Positions 46,301 to 56,433 of a stretch of DNA of 64,000 bases are shown piece after piece. A program made the translations under genes and the position numbers. Numbering within the stretch: the first letter of the stretch is position 1; each line of letters begins with the position of its first letter. Where the stretch lies: assembly GCA_037976565.1 (NCBI GenBank), contig CP137675.1, positions 5,342,364 to 5,406,363 of the forward strand, read 5' to 3'. The notes under the pieces were generated by a model. The model was not told where the DNA came from. It was given only the letters and a program-made list of their open reading frames with translations, and made no database searches. Source of the DNA: Mesocentrotus franciscanus. Its lineage: Eukaryota > Echinodermata > Echinoidea > Camarodonta > Strongylocentrotidae.

Positions 46301-48044
46301 GGGCACTGTGGCCTTTATGAATTCAATTTGAAAATCTTTTGAATGAAAATAAGGTTTATCTTTAAAGATGCTCAAGCTTGGGTATATAGAGGGCAGCACA
46401 CGGACGTGCGATACCTATGCTATCTTGCAAATTTTTTACGCATGGGAGCGTAATACCCGTTGGCTCAGTGATGTAGTGATCGCCAACTTGCCTACTTCAC
46501 GAACAACCGAGTCTAGTCGTGCCGCGCCCGATTTATCCCAAGTTTCATGACTGTTTGTAATTTAGTTTTAAAATATCAAATTTATTGATATGTGATTAAT
46601 TAAATACATCTAAAAATGCAAATTATTATAGTTCTTAAACTCAGGACATGTATGTATCTTGATGAGCCAATGAACTGGTTGGATTTTTGGGTCATGAGGT
46701 CAAAGATCAAAGGGTCATACATGTATATGAAAAATAGCTTGTTATCACAATATTCTGAGAACCTGTTAATGGATTACAATCAAACTTGAATTTTGGTTTG
46801 TAAAATCGCTCTAGGAGGCATCATTTTTGATTGCGTGCAGTCGAAGATCCATCTACAGCTGTAGTTTAAAGGGGGTGTAGCCTGACGAAATACTGGTTAA
46901 CGCCATCTACATGTACGTCTTCTTTTGGACAACTGCACGTAAACGAATGGACTTGATTAACGGTAGTCACTAGTCAGCGACTTAATACCGAAGTTCTCCG
47001 CACGCTTCGGTTTTGCGAATGTTGCATGCACGTGATTGCTGCGGTCGCGTTGTCCGTAGTCGTATTATACCCAATTGGCCCCGAGTCAGGCTACGGGAAA
47101 GACATGTAGTCTCGTCAGGCTACACCCCCTTTAATGTATTTTTAATGTATTTGTTGGAATTGAAATAAACAGATTGAATTGAATTGAATCGAATAATTGC
47201 TCAAAATCACATTCATTGGAAGCACTAGGTGCGTTCACAATTGGGACCTGCTGTTTCTAGTGGTCAATCCTCTTAGAATGTCTAGATCTGTAAATATATT
47301 TTTGTTATATAGACAGCTCTCCTTTTCTATCAAATCAGTTTGGCAGATATGATTCAGTGTATATGTCATCTTTAACATTCAAATGCGAGTTTGGTGTGAG
47401 TTTGTGAAAATGTATATGGCACCAATGTTGGGACTTAAGATTACTTGAGAGTGCAGTATTTTAGAATTATATTTTCTACATTTAAAGATAAAGTTGAGTT
47501 CTGGTCATGCGATTGCATTGTGAAAGAAATGGTATTGAATCAATCAGAAAAGGTTGATCATCTAGCATATAAGTATTGGTGTGTACTGCAAGGTTCTGGA
47601 AACTTCAAAATGATAAGAAATTTGGCCCAGTTTGTACACAGAAAGATGTATATGGGACTACACAAACATGTGGCATAAAAATCTGTCCCGATTTTTATGC
47701 TGTTACATGCCATATTTAGAATATGAAGGCATTTGAAGAGCCATGCTTTTCAGGGAACATTTTTTTATCTGATGTTCTTCCACACTTGCATAATAACAAT
47801 AACGCTCACAAATTATTTTTCACCTCTTCCCAGAACTCAACCTTCTCTTTAATTTGTCCATTTTACATTTCACCATGTATTGTCCCAATGGTTTTTGGGG
47901 AAGTCTAATGCATTTCTTTGTCATGTCTTGTTTCAGGCTCTCAACTTTGCTTACCAGGAGGCTTACAATGTAAAGGAGAGTAAAGCAGAGAGATCCATTC
48001 ACAGGGATGGTCAACAGGTCATCAGAGATCTAGACATAGGATGA
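29212..48044 (+). CDS. PWWP-domain protein of the MUM1/PWWP3A (EXPAND1) family, 13 coding exons
   Basis: Coding exons: 29212-31387, 32992-33025, 33719-33807, 35010-35086, 36177-36262, 37092-37146, 38653-38722, 39927-39974, 41294-41531, 42743-42806, 44401-44529, 46146-46241, 47937-48044. All phases agree and the sum is 1090 codons including TGA. Seen: a long Asp/Ser/Lys-rich, probably disordered N-terminus with repeated basic patches (1-725); a PWWP fold from about 770 (FNVGDVVWAPD, then SRWPAVVIEVAG, RVYNVF, YLKRYNCREK); a Pro/Ser and acidic linker (about 879-955); and a C-terminal region with RHQWFLSS and MMDVALPEALNFAYQEAYNV. The order PWWP, YLKRYNCREK, then a C-terminal LPEA region is what MUM1/PWWP3 proteins have. 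Known for the mammalian family member: a chromatin-bound factor acting in DNA-damage response via 53BP1. That role here is inferred. PWWP3A versus PWWP3B is not resolved; the protein is longer than human PWWP3A because of exon 1. Confidence 0.85.
31388..32991 (+). other. intron 1 of the PWWP gene
   Basis: 1.6 kb. Its second half (about 32620-32882) resembles a LINE 3' end: a run of 3'-UTR-like sequence ending AATAAAACTTGAACCTTGAACCTTGAA. A TCTACTG triplication lies near 32007-32027. Confidence 0.5.
32992..33025 (+). CDS. PWWP gene, coding exon 2
   Basis: 34-nt micro-exon between TTTTCTTTTCAG and TTAAG|GTATGA, phase 1 in and 2 out. It encodes DSSPGQKAAML. Supported by phase and splice sites only. 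Confidence 0.65.
33719..33807 (+). CDS. PWWP gene, coding exon 3
   Basis: Acceptor TTATCTCAG; donor AAAG|GTAGCC (weak). Encodes LECVSHDEGSGDDDDELMNP, then VLTPDSKTK: acidic, like the rest of the linker. Confidence 0.75.
34708..34868 (-). mobile_element. tRNA-derived SINE, minus strand
   Basis: The minus strand reads GTGGGTACATCAACGGACTG, then GGTTCGCGGTTCGAGTCCC-type B box, GCAGCACTAACGTCC, CATTTGCCACTCTCC and GGTAAATGGGTACCTGG. Same family as the copies near 24.1, 44.1, 45.9, 48.3 and 58.6 kb. Located in intron 3 of the PWWP gene. Confidence 0.85.
35010..35086 (+). CDS. PWWP gene, coding exon 4 (start of PWWP fold)
   Basis: Acceptor CCTCTCTCTAG; donor GTT|GTAAGT. Encodes DLPPAFNVGDVVWAPDSEDK, then SRWPAV: the first two beta strands of a PWWP domain, with SRWPAV where the family has its name-giving motif. 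Confidence 0.9.
35126..35432. mobile_element. 307-bp TIR element in intron 4 of the PWWP gene
   Basis: GGGGGGTGTTTCACAAAGAT, continuing CCTAAG, is matched exactly in inverted orientation at the right end. Homology extends through AACTTA, CTCTAAGTTGGAC and AATTATGGA. No ORF. Confidence 0.88.
35446..35855 (+). repeat. two-copy tandem duplication, about 201-bp period
   Basis: CTCAGTCAAT at 35456 and 35657 starts two units. Both contain CCCAGCACTAGCAGAACTCT, ACCCAACACTATACCTAACC, CTAACCCTTAACCAGACC and CAATCACATTCACAGCC. The CCTAACCCTAACCC words are telomere-like but only two to three repeats long. Confidence 0.85.
36177..36262 (+). CDS. PWWP gene, coding exon 5
   Basis: Acceptor CTCCTGGCAG; donor CAAGT|GTGAGT. 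Encodes VIEVAGENVSRRVYNVFKTN, then QTKEQCFQ: the next strands of the PWWP barrel. Confidence 0.88.
36298..36432. mobile_element. small TIR element (about 135 bp), intron 5
   Basis: Left GCGCCCTGTATCATGGAACT, continuing to ATCAATAACAAG, is matched by the inverted right end with moderate divergence (CCCCCATTTCATATAACTT ... ATCAATAACAAG). Confidence 0.65.
37092..37146 (+). CDS. PWWP gene, coding exon 6
   Basis: Acceptor TTTTTATTGTACAG; donor CTG|GTAACT. Encodes KSSRYLKRYNCREKETYL, the end of the PWWP fold; the L(K/R)x(F/Y)(N/D)C(K/R)EK pattern is shared with MUM1/PWWP3. Confidence 0.88.
38653..38722 (+). CDS. PWWP gene, coding exon 7
   Basis: Acceptor TTGTTAACACAG; donor ATAG|GTTAGT. Encodes KKGKDVTEFNTAVERANDFI, then MKI: helix following the PWWP barrel. 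Confidence 0.85.
38888..39033. mobile_element. small TIR element (about 146 bp), intron 7
   Basis: AATATTGAATGGC at the left end and GCCATTCAATATT at the right end are inverted copies; the interior has GGTATA and TATACC words. An AT-rich palindromic stretch follows. Confidence 0.5.
39927..39974 (+). CDS. PWWP gene, coding exon 8
   Basis: Acceptor TTATTCAACAG; donor GATG|GTGTGT. Encodes LGKVSSYEDFFKPSD. Confidence 0.8.
40281..41154 (+). repeat. dispersed repeat with internal 190-bp-like units and DR1 sites
   Basis: GTCTCGCCTGCAT at the left and inverted at 41116-41128. Inside, blocks with TTAAGATTTTGAATTTTTA, CAATGAAACTTG, GGTTATCAAGTATC and AGGTCA words occur three times. A second copy lies inverted at 56434-57040. 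Confidence 0.75.
41294..41531 (+). CDS. PWWP gene, coding exon 9 (Pro-rich and acidic linker)
   Basis: Acceptor TTTCTTTAAAG; donor GATT|GTAAGT. Encodes YFDSPPPSPHSTSPPSPPLV, later VDESDDDNDDEEEDES and SKEITR. Low complexity; likely a flexible linker. Confidence 0.85.
42743..42806 (+). CDS. PWWP gene, coding exon 10
   Basis: Acceptor TTTCATCTGTAG; donor AAAG|GTAAGT. Encodes KRKWQRKENRLLEHMRSVQT plus K: basic helix opening the C-terminal region. Confidence 0.85.
43497..44019. mobile_element. TTAA-flanked TIR element, 523 bp, intron 10
   Basis: Ends AGGTACTATGTCCC and, inverted, AGATACTATGTCCC, continuing with TTTTGCAGCCAA-like sequence. TTAA stands on both sides (43493-43496 and 44020-44023). 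TTAA duplication is the signature of piggyBac-type transposition. No transposase. Confidence 0.75.
44062..44235 (+). mobile_element. tRNA-derived SINE fragment
   Basis: GGCGAAGGTTGTGAGTTTGA, CCCACGGCATGGCACTTATGTC and CTCTCCACCCAGGTG follow the SINE order, with several changes. Sits between a TIR element and exon 11. Confidence 0.65.
44401..44529 (+). CDS. PWWP gene, coding exon 11
   Basis: Acceptor TTTTAACCCTAG; donor AAG|GTGGGA. 43 codons, including EYLLGIQSGKVESERHQWFL and SSNANDKGRLKWGS. The RxxWFLSS stretch parallels the conserved C-terminal part of MUM1-type proteins. Confidence 0.85.
44636..44780. mobile_element. TIR element related to 24237-24389
   Basis: It shares GTCTTATAAAGAGTTGCGAT, GATCCAAATTAATC and GTTGCGATTGATATCA with the element inside the SINE. 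The right end (GATTAATCGCAACTGTTTAT) is diverged. Confidence 0.6.
44876..45617. mobile_element. TTAA-flanked TIR element starting CCC, 742 bp, intron 11
   Basis: Ends CCCTATCTAGCCTGGG and, inverted, CCCCATCTAGCCTGGG, with TTAA at 44872-44875 and 45618-45621. CCC start plus TTAA is the piggyBac pattern. AT-rich interior, no transposase. Confidence 0.82.
45880..46130 (+). mobile_element. full-length tRNA-derived SINE ending at the exon 12 acceptor
   Basis: GTCGTAGCCGAGTGATTTAT starts the tRNA-like head. The body has GGTGGCACTAGTGTCC, TTTGCCACTCTCCACCCAGG and GTGAGCACTATAAAGATCCA, ending near ACTACTATTG. Only CCTCTGCTTTTTCAG separates it from exon 12. Confidence 0.8.
46146..46241 (+). CDS. PWWP gene, coding exon 12
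   Basis: Acceptor TGCTTTTTCAG; donor GAG|GTACTG. 32 codons: RMDIMDYLRNLLASDTSLFS, then SARYMMDVALPE. Its acceptor lies only some 15 bases after a SINE. Confidence 0.88.
46870..47130. mobile_element. TTAA-flanked TIR element, 261 bp, intron 12
   Basis: The ends AGGGGGTGTAGCCTGACGA are identical over 19 bases in inverted orientation, with TTAA at 46866-46869 and 47131-47134. A LINE-like (GAATT)n tail follows to about 47193. Confidence 0.85.
47937..48044 (+). CDS. PWWP gene, last coding exon 13
   Basis: Acceptor GTCTTGTTTCAG. 35 codons plus TGA: ALNFAYQEAYNVKESKAERS, then IHRDGQQVIRDLDIG. The stop lies inside a 55-bp tandem repeat. Confidence 0.88.
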   Translation, partial: ALNFAYQEAYNVKESKAERSIHRDGQQVIRDLDIG

Positions 48045-48147
48045 CCCCTACACAGCAGTGACCAGTCAATAGGTCACCAGAGATCTTGACATAGGATGAC
48101 CCCTACACAGCAGTGACCATCCAATATGTAATCAGAGATCTAGACAT
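48011..48147 (+). repeat. 55-bp tandem repeat (about 2.5 copies) across the PWWP stop codon
   Basis: AGAGATC(T/C)... words start at 48024, 48079 and 48134, exactly 55 apart. The first two units share GACATAGGATGACCCCTACA, continuing CAGCAGTGACCA. The stop codon lies in the first unit. Confidence 0.9.
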
Positions 48148-48224
48148 GAATATACTCTACTGCGCTTAATACCCAGGCTTTAGATGAGCTGCCATTATAA
48201 AGCATTAAAGGAATTTCTTTCTTC

Positions 48225-48362
48225 CGGGTACCCATTTACTTCACCTGGATGGAGAGTGGCAAATGTAGATTAATGTCTTGCCAAAGGGAATTAGTGCTGC
48301 GGCGGGACTCTGTGAACCATGTGATCCACAGTCCGGTGATGTATCCACTAGACCGCGACACC
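48225..48362 (-). mobile_element. tRNA-derived SINE, minus strand, in the PWWP gene 3' UTR
   Basis: The minus strand reads GCGGTCTAGTGGATACATCA, a B box shortened to GGTTCACAGAGTCCC, GCCGCAGCACTAATTCCC, CATTTGCCACTCTCCATCC, then AAATGGGTACCCGG. Confidence 0.8.
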
Positions 48363-51093
48363 TCTACAGGGGAACACCAGGGTGATGGTTTATGAACGGA
48401 ACTGTTACTCATCCTCCTTGCTCACACTTATGAATCGTAATCAGACCTTTGACTGGTCGAAAGTCACAGAAGATGACAATAAGTACAATGGCTCAATCGA
48501 TAGAGACATTGAAACCTGGATCCGGTATTCTAATCAATACAGGCAGAAATGTAAGTATCGTGCTTGATGTGGGACATAGACAACAACTTATCTAACGTCT
48601 GTGTTGAGTTGAAGTTTTGGCTGAGTATTCTACCCTAATATTTAAGAAAGCTAGTAGAAAAACTGAAGCTAATATTTTAGTAGCCATGATTGGCTAACAG
48701 AGGTCTTCTAGCTGCATCTAAGCACATCATGAAAGTGCGTATTTACCATGACACGTTTTAATGCCCGTAATTTTGGAAGGCTGAGTAATGTTAGAAAGGT
48801 CTTATTAAATATTTTAGACTTAAGCTATGCACATATCCAGGCTAAATGGTTGGTAAAATGTTTACTTAATCCAAGTAATTAGCAGCCAAAGAGATTCCAG
48901 GCATGAAACAAAGCCATTTTACTTCTGTCCTGTGGTGAAAAATCAATTGTCACTCATTCAGTCCCACACAATTTATTTGTTATATGTATTTCTGTATGTA
49001 CATGTATGCTGCTTTAATATGTTCAGGTGATATCAGTGAAAAGAAACATTTTTGACTACACTACATGTTGGATTGAAGACTTGATGCACTCGTACATGTA
49101 TATGGAAAATAAGAAGAAAGTGATAAAATGATATGTAATATCGAATCAAAGAGCATTGCTGGTACCCATTGAAGTTATTATCATGATTTTATGTATATGT
49201 GATTATTTGATTAGATGCAAACATCATGTTATTTGTTTTCTTTTTCAAGGCATTTTTGTTCTTCCAATTCTTCTTTGATTTTCTCACATGTAATTAATCC
49301 ATTTTAATTTAGATGTACATGAATATATTGCATTCAAATTATTTTCTAATATTTTTGGAGTAAATTTTTTTAAAAATATCAACACGTTGACAGAATAAAT
49401 TGTCATTGTTGCCTTTTTCTAATTATTGACATCAGTGCAAGCCTTGCCTTATCATGTTTTCTTATCCACATGTAATGTTCAATGTTTACTTCAGAGAATA
49501 TATATATTTTCCAAGGAGGGTGAAAAACAGGTGTATATGTTTACTCAATGATCTTAAACAACTCTGAAATCAACTTTTAATGTACTACTGTAAACGCTGT
49601 TACTTTCGCACGATTAATTTTTCTCACTGAGCGACCCCAAAACACATTCGCGGGTTCTTAAATTCGCGTTGCACGCAATTCAGCCCATTCAAAACACGCA
49701 TAAGAAGTCATGCTTATATATTCGCGGGTTTTAATATTTGCGGCACCGACTTTAGCCCGAAATCCGCGAAAATTACCACGTTTACAGTATTTACCATTTA
49801 TGATATTAAAATGATGCAAATTATTTAGAGGCAATATAGCACGAAGAGTACAAAGAAAACAGATGTCAACTGAAATCAATGTCCACAAATATTATTTCCT
49901 TATGTGTGGGATCACAAACATACGTTTAAGGCACTACAAATATCTTGGAAGTTAATACTCGATAATGTTAATAGCATACAGGGAATTTCAAGAAACCCTT
50001 CGAATTTTGGTGTCTTGTCATTCTTCTCATGTCAAAAAGTACCGGTGCCTGAGCAAGATATTTTTATTTTCTGTCCATGATTTCGAATTCATATAGGTTA
50101 GCAGTAAATAACTGGGGAATACCAAGAACTGAGGTAGTGCCATTGAGAATTGACCTCTCTGATGGCTAACTGCTCAGCTATGCATTTGATCAAATCTGGA
50201 CAAAAAGATGTTGAATAATGATCATACACTGTACATGTACCTCACAAATTAGATAAACTGTAGGCATTAATTAGTTACATTTATAATATGAGCAGACACC
50301 TTAGAATTTTGAAAAACATCGAGAGAAAAAAATGTTTGAATATTTGCACTTGAACAATTCTGGTGTAAGTAGCATAGGGATGTGTGAGTTATGGGACTGT
50401 TGGTAACGAGTGTTTATCTCATGCATACAATGTGCATTCCAAATAAGAGAATGATTTATTTATTCTCTGATTTTCTCTCCAAATGTAATGATTATATTCC
50501 AGTGTTTTGATATACAGAGTTATTTTGTTTGATTGATTTTTGTTTGTTTAATGTGCATTACCTGAAAAGTTTAAGGTTTCAGAGCATACTTTGGAAGCTG
50601 ATAGCATGAAGTATGTTCCATCAGTATCTACTACTACAACAAAAAAAGAGTTATTGATATATTTTGTTCTAAAATATTGTTCTCTTTTGCTGCCCTCTTC
50701 TCTGACAGCATTGTATTGTTTAGTAGTACTGAGCATTCCTATACTGTTTAATGATAAATTGTTGTAAGGTGTTTTCTTCTTCATATAAAAGCTGTATGGT
50801 GAAATTGAGATGACATTAATTCAAGCCAGTTTCTATTGTACCATCCTACTGAAAACAAATCAATTTAAATATATAATTTTTTTATACATTTTGCTACCAA
50901 TATCTTTCAGTTCAGGGCCTGTTGTAAAAAAAATTAAAATCACTAATTTGATAATGATTTTTATTATAGGCCTACACTAGGAATCATGTTATAAGTTTCT
51001 ACAACCATATATATATTCATGAATTTGTAAACCGATGGTCTTTTGAAAGATATCTATGAATAAATAATTCACACTTTTGTAAATTTCAAATAA
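48363..51093 (+). other. probable 3' UTR and flank of the PWWP gene
   Basis: No coding exon is seen. AATAAA at about 49395 and at 51088-51093 (followed by a T/G-rich stretch) are possible transcript ends. A TIR element lies at 49586-49789. Confidence 0.4.
49586..49789. mobile_element. 204-bp TIR element
   Basis: TACTGTAAACG with TTACTTTCGC at the left and, inverted, TACTGTAAACG with TAATTTTCGC at the right. The interior has several TTCGCG/CGCGGGTT words. Confidence 0.85.
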
Positions 51094-51239
51094 ACCTTTG
51101 TTGTTGATCGTTTTTGTATACACGAATATGGGATTGAAGCACCAATTGATTATTAGTAGATCTGTTTGGTTGAGATATATCTTTCTTTCTCAAAAGATTT
51201 ATTCTTCTTCTTCAGGATTTGAAAATGAGAGTGAGATTA

Positions 51240-51298
51240 AAAAGGGTGGAAGAAAGAGGAGAGAGGGAGAGATAGAGAGAGAGAGAGAGAGAGAGTTT
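51240..51298. repeat. GA-rich microsatellite
   Basis: (GA)n with GGGAGA interruptions. It is followed by TTTATTTATTTCTCCTCAAG, perhaps a LINE 3' end on the minus strand. Confidence 0.8.
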
Positions 51299-51689
51299 AT
51301 TTATTTCTCCTCAAGAGATCAACAGATAAAAAATACACATATAAACAAACAAATGTATGACAATACATAAGATGAATTATAAAAAGTGAGGAAGCTAGTG
51401 GCCAAAAAGGTAATAAACCTTGTAAGAGGTCAACCTGTTAAGAAAACAAGATATAATATGTAACATAAAAACACATCAAAAAGGAACACAAGATAAGATA
51501 AGAAATGAAGTACCTAACCTAATAAACAAACTAACAAAAGAGACTAATATTGAATCAAATATTTAGATAATAACAATATTTTATATTTTCTTCTAAAAAC
51601 AGATACCAAGAGCTTTTCTGAATGTTAGAGGAAATTGAATTCCAAATCACCGGACTTTGGTAAAATAAGCTATTTAAAAAAAGGGAGGT

Positions 51690-51805
51690 AATAGGGAGAG
51701 TAATAGCCAGGGTAATAATCGGGGCAGCGCCAGGAGTGTCACGACGTGATGGACATGTGCGCTATATAAGAAGCCACCATTATTATTATTATTATTATTA
51801 ATAGA
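51690..51805 (+). mobile_element. SINE/LINE 3' tail with (ATT)n
   Basis: GACATGTGCGCTATATAAGA, then AGCCACC(ATT)n, is the usual 3' end of a SINE or LINE. The head was not identified. Confidence 0.55.
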
Positions 51806-53300
51806 TAGGGAGAGAAAAAGGGAGGGAGAAAGGGGGGGGGGGAGATGAAAAGAGTGTGAAGGTGGAGATGATATAGGGAGATATTGTGGAAAGGTGTGGG
51901 GATATGAGAAGGAAAGGGGAGGAGATAAATATCTTACTATTGGTCTAGAGGGGAGAGAGACAGTAAGGGAAATAAGGAGAAATGAAATTGATCATAGAAA
52001 TATGACAATTGTAAATGTAGGGGAGCTGGAGCAGAAGAGAGAAAGAGAGGATAAGAAGAGACAAGAAAGCAGTAGGAGATAATAGTCTCGAGTCAAAATG
52101 GGATTAATTGCAATAAGAAGAGGGGCAGAAAGAAGAAGAAAAAACAATGAAAATATATACATTGTACATAGAGAAATATACAGAGAGAAGTGAAAAAAGG
52201 GAGAGGATGAGTGAAGTGAAAGAAAGAAATTAGGAATATAACAAAGATTTGGTTCTGGGCTTTATTGGAAAGAGATATGCATCTATAGAGGTATATGTAC
52301 AAGGGTGCTACCATTATGATGTGATGTAAGGAAATGGGGAATAAGTTAAAATATTTTCATGTTATATATCTACTTTCTGTGATTTGGTCACTTCATACAA
52401 ACAGATTGTGGAGATGTGTTATGGAGTAATGCAAACAATATTCGAATTTTTCAAATTTTCATTGTGTTTTCAGTACAAAATGATCCCTAAAAGGTTATTT
52501 TAGTTTTTTGTGGACAAAATAACCTTTAAAAAAAATTAATCTGTCTTAATTACAAGCAGGAAAATTCTTGAGTACCTCCCTTTAAACAATCGAACCTCAA
52601 TACAATATTATACATACAAGTACTGTACATGTATTTATGTTGGGTTTTAATCTCCTTATCATAAGCACACATCGTAGAAAGAAGCAAGAAAACCTAATCA
52701 CGCTCTAGAAGTATTGACTAAATGTTGTAACATGTGAAGTTTATCCCAAGACCTTGCGATAAAGAAAATTGATAGGCATGAGTAGAATCAAATACCTCTG
52801 ACCTTATTTAAACAAAATTTAGTTTACCCTACGTGGAAACCACATATTATCAATTCCCAAATTTGCTAACAAATAATATACCAGAATTTAAAGTAAATTA
52901 CCACATTACACTTGGGCAGGGTTACAAATTGCCATCTACCACCTTTCATTTCCTTATTTTGTGCACACAAACAAAAGTTTTAATATACAATTGTTATGTA
53001 ACAACTGATCCACAGTGATACGTAATGCTGTAGCTTGACGAGTACATATACAGGTTTTGGACAATACAGAAATATTTTATCTCGAGTAAGAAAATGGCTA
53101 AACTTGGTAGCGAGACATTTAAAAGATTCATTGTACACTATCCATTGGTTTACAGAAAAAGATCTGCATGTACTGATGCAAAGGCATAATACATGTACAT
53201 ATAGGTTTTCTACTTTTTCACACTCCTGATGCTATCTTAAATATTTCACATGTAAAAGATATCACCACAAAATGGCTTGATAAAGTACTGTCATAATCGT
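51806..53300. other. purine-rich and gene-free interval
   Basis: 51806-52250 is strongly purine-rich on the plus strand (GGGAGAGA, AAGAAGAAG). The rest is AT-rich with no exon evident. Confidence 0.5.
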
Positions 53301-53304
53301 GATA

Positions 53305-53403
53305 TTGATCATCATCATCATCATCATCATCCATCATCATCATCATTACCACCACCACCACGATCATCATCATCATCATCATCACCATCATCATCACCAT
53401 CAC
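53305..53403. repeat. (CAT)n microsatellite
   Basis: CAT/ATC triplets with CACCAC interruptions. The Met/Asp/Val-rich frame on the minus strand is an artefact of the repeat. Confidence 0.95.
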
Positions 53404-53917
53404 AAAGATGCCCTTTAATCCAAATAAACATTCTTTAAAAGAAAATGATGGACTAATTCAAAACATTTCTTGGTGTGATTCCTTTAATAACAATATACAA
53501 GACATACATGTAAACATTATTAAATAAAGAAAATGTAATAGAGGATTTTTCACAGAATTGATTCCAATTTAGTAATACTGTAGAAATTGAAATTAGATTT
53601 TTGATTAATCTGCAAATATTGGGAATGTACAAGATCCCCCTTTAAAAAAATGCCTTAAAAGGTTAGGATAATTTGAATGTCTTTTCAATATATAAGATAT
53701 TCATGTATTTTTAAAAAGAAATCATTGTTGTAATATTAGGGTTTCGTACATGTACGTGTTAGAGAGTCATCCACCTTCAAACCCATGCTACATGTATAAG
53801 CATTGAGCTAGGCTATATATACCAGTATATATTACTTAACAGATAATGTGGATGAACAATAACAAATTCACTGAGGTTACATTCTGTATTTTGTATAGCA
53901 CATCAAACATGAATCAA

Positions 53918-54068
53918 GGGCCCCGTTGCATAAAACTCACCACTGGCTGTAACTTTGCCATAATTGGTACCGTAACTTCCATGGAAACCTTGATTTGATT
54001 GGCTGTTAAGTGTTGTTGCCATAGCACTCCAAAGTTAACGAAATTGGTAAGTTTTATGCAACAGGGCC
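53918..54068. mobile_element. 151-bp TIR element
   Basis: GGGCCCCGTTGCATAAAACT at the left is matched by the inverted right end GGCCCTGTTGCATAAAACTT. The interior carries AACTTTGCCATAATTGG and a related CCAAAGTTAACG. Confidence 0.85.
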
Positions 54069-56433
54069 AAGATCTCCATTAAGTGATTGCCATTATGCTG
54101 CAAGTTTTAAACAAAATCATGCACAAACTTATGTAATTTTACCTTTTAGTACATGAAAATCAATTGTGCACTGAAAAAAATACTCCTCTTCTACACTTAC
54201 CTAAAGAACATGAAAGAAGATTATACATTGAAATGTACATCACAGAACTATACTACCCGACAGTAGGAAAATTTGAAATAAAAGAGTTGTATATATTGTA
54301 CAACAGATATTTAAAAAAAATACTTACACAAAATTAGGACAAACTTGTCATGAACTTTATGGAATGCACATTGATCAGCTTATATACTGGTAATGCTATT
54401 TCACATCAAGTAACTACTTCTCATCAAAAGCTACAGGATTCTCATCATGCAGCTCATTACAGTCTTCTAAAACACCTCTAACATTATCACAAGCCCTTTG
54501 CAAATACATACACACTGTACATGTACATAACAAGTTTATGTGACCTGTTCATATATCCGAACATTGTTCAATAAAACATTGTCTAATCACGGTACATATT
54601 AATTCCCACACTGCCCATACAAACATTGTCTGTAGTCTACAGATACAGAACATATTGTCTGTCGCATCTAAAAACAAACTTCCATCCATAAAGCCCTGCA
54701 GCCTGTGCCAAGCCTAACCTTGTCAATCTCTGGCAAGAGCAGGTACAGTATGTGTACATGGTCAAGAGCACGAGGTGCAGTCTAGTCTTACATTTAAGAC
54801 CCTGTTACACATTATGGCTGACAAGGCCTTGGTGCCTGCAAACTATTTGTTCATACAGGCTGCTTCATTGATTACTCGTAGATGTACGCCATTTACAGCA
54901 TGATACCGCTATCCCTCGCACAATGCATTTATAACAAGAAACAGAGATAGAACAATGAAGTTATGACAGAATAAGGATTGTTTGAGCTTCTGTAGTTCAT
55001 GTACCTGTACACTGTGACAGAATTTGACACTAAAATACACAAAGAAAAATGTATTTGGTACATGTAGCTTATTTTAGCTTACCACTTAATAATAATTTCC
55101 CTTGTACATACAAAATAGATTTCATAATCAAATAAACATGACAAAATTGTCAAACTGTGTAAAACACGTATATATATGACTGTGACATTGAACCTAACAT
55201 TACTATAACAAACACTTTCCTTAGTGTAAATCAAGATTCCCAATACAGGGGGAAAAAGAAATAAGAAATCATATGAAGTACACCTGTATGTAAGTTAAAA
55301 CTAAACCTTTACATGTAATTGCACTGATCTTTAGAAGAAATAAATTTTTACAAAATATAAAGCCACCACACTGTAAATCCAAATCCAGAGAGCAATTTAC
55401 AACACAATCAAACAAGCACTTTTTATATACATGGAAGCATTGTGCAATAACTCAAATTGCACATACATGTACATGTATAGTAAATAACATTTATTCCTTT
55501 CAAAATCTCTTAAGCTTAACTGATAAAAAAAAAATCATCATTTAGAAAATAATGAGAGTAAAATAAAATACCCTTACGCTGGCTACCAGCACAAAAATGC
55601 TCTTCATGCTCATTTACATAAATCTGTGCATAAACTTGGGTGAGGGCGGCCTTGATAACACCACTTGATCACATGTTACAAATTTCATGGGGACCTCTGT
55701 AATTCATAACCATCAACACATTTTCGTGCATGAACTTGGATATTACATAAAATGCAGGCCTGTACTATTAATAGCAGAATAGATCTTCTTGATTACGGTA
55801 GATGAATTCATATCTATAATCAAATCTACTAACAAAAATCTGATCAAATGATTGTATACATATACATTATAGTGATTATACACTAATTATTCCCAAATCC
55901 AGACTCTCATCTACCAAATTTTTTTTTAATAGTGGCTGCTTCGAAAACGTGGAACAATATCCCACTTTCCATCAGAGAATTAACCGGTCTTGCCACTTTA
56001 AATATGATTTGCATATTTTATGATTTTTATGTTAATTAAGTCAAATTAGCAACACAAAAGACATTACAGTAGATGCTTAGACTGACCACACAGGGAAAGT
56101 GGTCTCATCGAAATGTTTGCAACTCACAATAATAATTACAGTGTATTTCACTTGTCTTTTTGTACTATACAAAACCTGTACATGTACAGTACATGTAGCT
56201 ATTTTTGATTTTTTTTCAAAACTAAATCACTCATCATCATAACTATGCTTTGTTCTACTATTCTATTATAACCAAGTACAACATGTACTGAACTGTACTC
56301 ACATATACTGTATGTCTTTGGTCTCTTTCACTTTGAAACTAGAGTAAAGAATGAATAATTATAATTTATTATGTTGGAATCATTATATGAAAGTGGTGGC
56401 GCAAAATATGATGGATTACTTTTTCTTTTAAAC

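Noticed and set aside
48382..48567. 61-codon frame after the PWWP stop
   Set aside because: No domain and no splice sites linking it to the gene; it lies in 3' UTR or flank.
53218..53403. Met/Asp/Val-rich peptide on the minus strand
   Set aside because: Product of the (CAT)n microsatellite.
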